From: Argyresthia goedartella
Taxonomy: Eukaryota > Arthropoda > Insecta > Lepidoptera > Argyresthiidae
Direction: 5' to 3'
Length of the DNA stretch: 64,000 bases
NCBI GenBank assembly: GCA_949825045.1
Contig: OX463827.1
Coordinates: forward strand, 394,501 to 458,500
Both the position numbers and the translations under genes were made by a program. The notes beneath the pieces were generated by a model. The model was not told the origin of the DNA. It worked only from the letters and a program-made list of their open reading frames with translations, and searched no databases. Position 1 is the first letter of the stretch; each line of letters starts with the position of its first letter. Positions 61,691-64,000 of the stretch are shown here, piece by piece.

Positions 61691-61855
61691 ATACAGACAA
61701 ATACATTGCTTCTGGCCCCACACTATGATACCCTGTGTCCTGAGAACCGGAAACAGCAAAGCACAGACACATAAATACATCATAGACTTTGTTCTTTTTT
61801 TCTGTTTTTCCTAGCCGGGGATCTCGCATGCAGGCAGAGCCACAACCACAGCGCC
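61690..61855 (-). mobile_element. tRNA-derived SINE, copy 2 (degenerate)
   Basis: On - it shares with copy 1 the strings ctctgcctgc near its start and cagggtatcatagtgtgggg near its end, in the same order and spacing class. The box B has decayed. It interrupts the R1/I-type LINE linker between WWNKDLKNQRKRTWRAM and the Lys-rich piece. Confidence 0.6.
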
Positions 61856-62170
61856 ACAGATGTCTACCCTCATCATCACTTGAAAGAGCTGGCCTCATAG
61901 CTCTCCAAGTTCTTTTTCTTTGATTCTTCAGGTCTTTGTTCCACCATATTTAACATTTTCCTTCCGGAATTCTTCTAAGGGGGCATGCCTGCTGGTATAA
62001 GAGATTTTTTCCATTTCATTCGCCCCCTCTTCTGATTATTGTCAGGTTCCAAAGGTATGTCGGGCTGGATTCCATTTGCCCATGATGTCGCAGAATATGT
62101 TCCAGTCCGTCTTCCGAGGATTTCTAATTTTTAGTCTCTCAAAATGATAGCGTCGTCGTCTCCCCAGCTA
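61856..62170 (-). pseudogene. R1/I-type LINE, end of endonuclease and linker
   Basis: On - it reads IRNPRKTDWNIFCDI near 62130 and, in another frame, IWWNKDLKNQRKRTWRAMRP near 61940-61880. The WW-N/D-x-L motif with following basic residues is the boundary between endonuclease and RT in these LINEs. Frameshifts are present. The endonuclease core upstream is not visible in this window. Confidence 0.65.
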
Positions 62171-62399
62171 CTCTCCAATTCTTAACTCTTTTGCCTATGT
62201 TAACCAATGTTAACGTTATACCGAGGACTTACCTGCGAGTTCTTTATATAAAAGTTGGTCAGAGATCGGATATTCGGATGCATATTTACCTAATGTTGAG
62301 GTGTTGTCTATTTTGGAATGCACTTTTTTATCGAAAAAATCCCGCAACTTCGGGAACGACAAATGTACTGTTCTGATTATAGACTCGGATATATATGTA
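62171..62399. other. Unassigned gap between LINE fragments
   Basis: AT-rich, with no recognisable coding. It lies between the R1/I-type LINE debris (-) and a LINE3-family fragment (+). Confidence 0.4.
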
Positions 62400-62980
62400 C
62401 CTACAACGAAACCTATTTACCTCAGACAAAACACGGAGGTGGCTACATCTAGGCTAGTATATTTTAGTTACTTTCATAGTGTCATGTCCTATGGTATCTT
62501 GTTGTGGGGACAGCAGCGGATATTCAAACTATTTTTGTTTTACAGAAAAGAGCTATTCGAGCAATTTATAATTTAAAAAGGATATACTCCATAAGAAAGA
62601 TTTTTGAAGAAATTGAAAAAAAATGACTAACTGTAGCTAGTCATTTTTTTTCTAAAATATAATGTATGTACGCAAGAACCTTACAACATTTTCCAAACTT
62701 AGCGATAGCTGTTATGTTAACCTAAGACATAATCACAGACTACTTGCGCCCTCGTTTAGACTCGCGAAGGTTAGAAATTTTTTCAATGGTCAGTGCATTC
62801 TCTACTACAACAAGATACCTCTCGAGATCATGAAATTGTCATTTGAGCAATTTAAAAACCATATTAATGCGACTTTGTCGAAAAAGGGATACAATAATGT
62901 TCAAGATTACTTAAATGACGTTGCTATTAATAATTTTGTAATTATTTTAAGCACAAGCAATTTTTGAAGAGATCTTAAAA
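62400..62980 (+). mobile_element. LINE3-family fragment on + (RT C-terminus and 3' end)
   Basis: It reads RQNTEVATSRLVYFSYFHSV and MSYGILLWG, then after a frameshift FYRKELFEQFI-type remnants, then MYVRKNLTTFSKLSD, GQCILYYNKIPLEIMKL and LSKKGYNNVQDYLND. It is the sister of the fragment on - at 51695-52500, sharing also the 3' text attaataattttgtaatta. Both are 5'-truncated copies of one subfamily. Confidence 0.82.
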
Positions 62981-63432
62981 CAATCCCAAGAACCCCCTTT
63001 TCTCTTCAATTCACCACGAAACCAATTTTTCATTTTAATGCACAACAACCTTCACTCGATAACATTTTATCTTAGTTTGACAACCTGTATTGACAACCGT
63101 GTTTGTTTTGATTTGATCATGACATTCTCCTTTTTTTTTCTTTCGTCGCGTTTTGTTAGCGCCGCATTCCGTTTTTTCTTTGTTTGAAATGTTCTATGGT
63201 TTTAGATGTATTTGTTGTGTAGTGTGTCTCTTTTATTGTTTTAAGTTAACTCACTTATCAGGTGTGGTAGTGTGGTCTTAGTCTGGGTCCAAACTTTATT
63301 TTATTCAGCTAGATAGTATAGTTGGTTGCATAAATAATTAGGAAATAGTTATTTTTATAGTAGTTGTCATGTAGTTGTAGATATATTTATACTATATTTG
63401 AGTATAAATTATTATTTTATATAAGTTATAAT
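62981..63432. other. Probable 5' leader of the following LINE
   Basis: There is no open frame. The T-rich text with gttagtgt/gtgtgt-like strings leads directly to the ATG at 63433. It may be the leader of the LINE whose endonuclease follows, or unassigned debris. Confidence 0.35.
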
Positions 63433-64000
63433 ATGAACCGCCCCTCATGTAATAATAGTTTCTTTTCATGCTACTCCACTGATGATCCATTTGAAAGTGC
63501 GGCAAGTAACAACTCCTTAGATGATGAGTCTCTTTCTAATTAACTGAAGACTGTTTTTGGTGGTTGTCTAGGTAAACATTTCATCATAGTTTACATTAAC
63601 GCTCAAAGCATACACTCCAGTTACTCTGACTTATTGTAAACCTTCAAGGAGCAACATATTGACGGTAAACTCGTGTCAGAATCATTTTTCAAGCCTAGTA
63701 TACCTTCTTCTCTGTACCCACTCCCTTGTTTTAGGCTCTATAGGAATAACAAGTCGGTAAAGCAGACGGACGGGTTGCTGTCTATCTGCGCTCGGATATC
63801 CCTTGCAAAGTGGTCAGTGCCTCTCCGGGTCAATATTCGGAATCTGCAGAATTTATCTTTCTAGAAATTTGTTTTCAACACATTAATGTTCTTTTCGGTG
63901 TCGTCTATAGCCCCTCTATTCGGATCGACTACTTTGACTCGTTTGACTCCCTTCTCAACAATTTGACTCCCCTGTATAAGGATACTCTTATCCTGTCTAC
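63433..64000 (+). pseudogene. LINE ORF2 start, endonuclease domain, cut by window end
   Basis: ATG at 63433 (MNRPSCNNS) leads into an apurinic-type endonuclease readable in changing frames: YINAQSIHSSYSDL, VSESFFKPSI with the catalytic Glu, a frameshift near 63745, then FIFLEICFQHINVLFGVVYS and IDYFDSFDSLLNN. The window ends before the expected GDFN motif. It differs from LINE1, LINE2 and LINE3, so it is a further family. Stops and frameshifts show decay. Confidence 0.7.

Larger units (their letters stand above)
50330..62170 (-). mobile_element. R1/I-type LINE with RNase H, shredded by nested insertions
   Basis: Pieces on - appear in the correct order along falling coordinates: endonuclease end and linker (62170-61856), more linker (61690-61400), RT (61395-60713), RT thumb and RNase H start (53397-52525), RNase H middle (51690-51480), RNase H end (51224-51060) and a C-terminal Cys/His region (50597-50330). 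They are separated by a SINE, BEL2, a LINE3-family fragment, another SINE and a TIR element. All pieces have stops and frameshifts. The combination of ITGAMASTPTASL, an RNase H domain and a terminal HCKLNRHLSLLKL-like motif is typical of R1/I-group LINEs. It is the oldest layer in this part of the window. Confidence 0.8.

Overview
This window looks like a repeat-dense stretch of an insect genome, probably a moth or butterfly. That guess rests on AT-rich sequence, spliced pseudogene remains, BEL/Pao retrotransposons, a D37D (maT-type) mariner, CR1/Jockey-type LINEs with short tandem repeats at their 3' ends, and a KRBA2-like (Ginger-type) integrase transposon. I see no convincing host gene. Essentially everything recognisable is a transposable element or its debris.

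Layout. Positions 1 to 46897 are a tandem array of a unit of about 10.35 kb. Three units are visible: A (1-9460, cut on the left by the window), B (9461-19814) and C (19815-46897, swollen by insertions). From left to right each unit holds: an unassigned block; a PIF/Harbinger element with a transposase on + and a Myb/SANT-like partner gene on -; a KRBA2-like integrase transposon (Ginger-type) whose roughly 300 bp terminal inverted repeats are phased arrays with a 30-31 bp period; another unassigned block; and the 5' part of a LINE ('LINE3'). In A and B that LINE breaks off in its endonuclease domain and joins the start of the next unit, so this is the duplication joint. In C the LINE continues to its natural 3' end near 50290.

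Unit C alone carries four later insertions: a 5'-truncated LINE with an intact 980-residue ORF2 ('LINE1', 19967-23486, target duplication tacttttc); an apparently intact BEL/Pao element with two LTRs that I read as identical ('BEL1', 26084-32876, target duplication acttt); a decayed LINE ('LINE2', 37424-43337, target duplication ttgacat); and a mariner (37992-39299) inside LINE2. A solo LTR (48328-48873) of a second BEL family sits in LINE3 just beyond the duplicated segment.

From about 50330 to 62170 lies one RNase H-bearing (R1/I-type) LINE on the - strand, shredded by nested insertions: a TIR/MITE-like element, two related tRNA-derived SINE copies, a LINE3-family fragment, and a second BEL/Pao element ('BEL2', 53403-60707, target duplication ctgct) that is degenerate. 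The right edge holds another LINE3-family fragment and the endonuclease start of a further LINE on +.

History. Several characters separate unit C from A and B. C keeps the first catalytic Asp codon (GAC) of the Harbinger transposase where B has TAC and A has TAT. C keeps the integrase element's left TIR, lost in A and B by a shared deletion of about 475 bp. C also keeps a longer coiled segment in the Myb-like gene. A and B are therefore sister copies that arose or were homogenised later than their split from C.

The most novel-looking structures are the helically phased site arrays in the TIRs of the integrase transposon, the tandem array itself, and a duplicated GTIPYYF-type motif shared by the ORF1 C-termini of two different LINEs.
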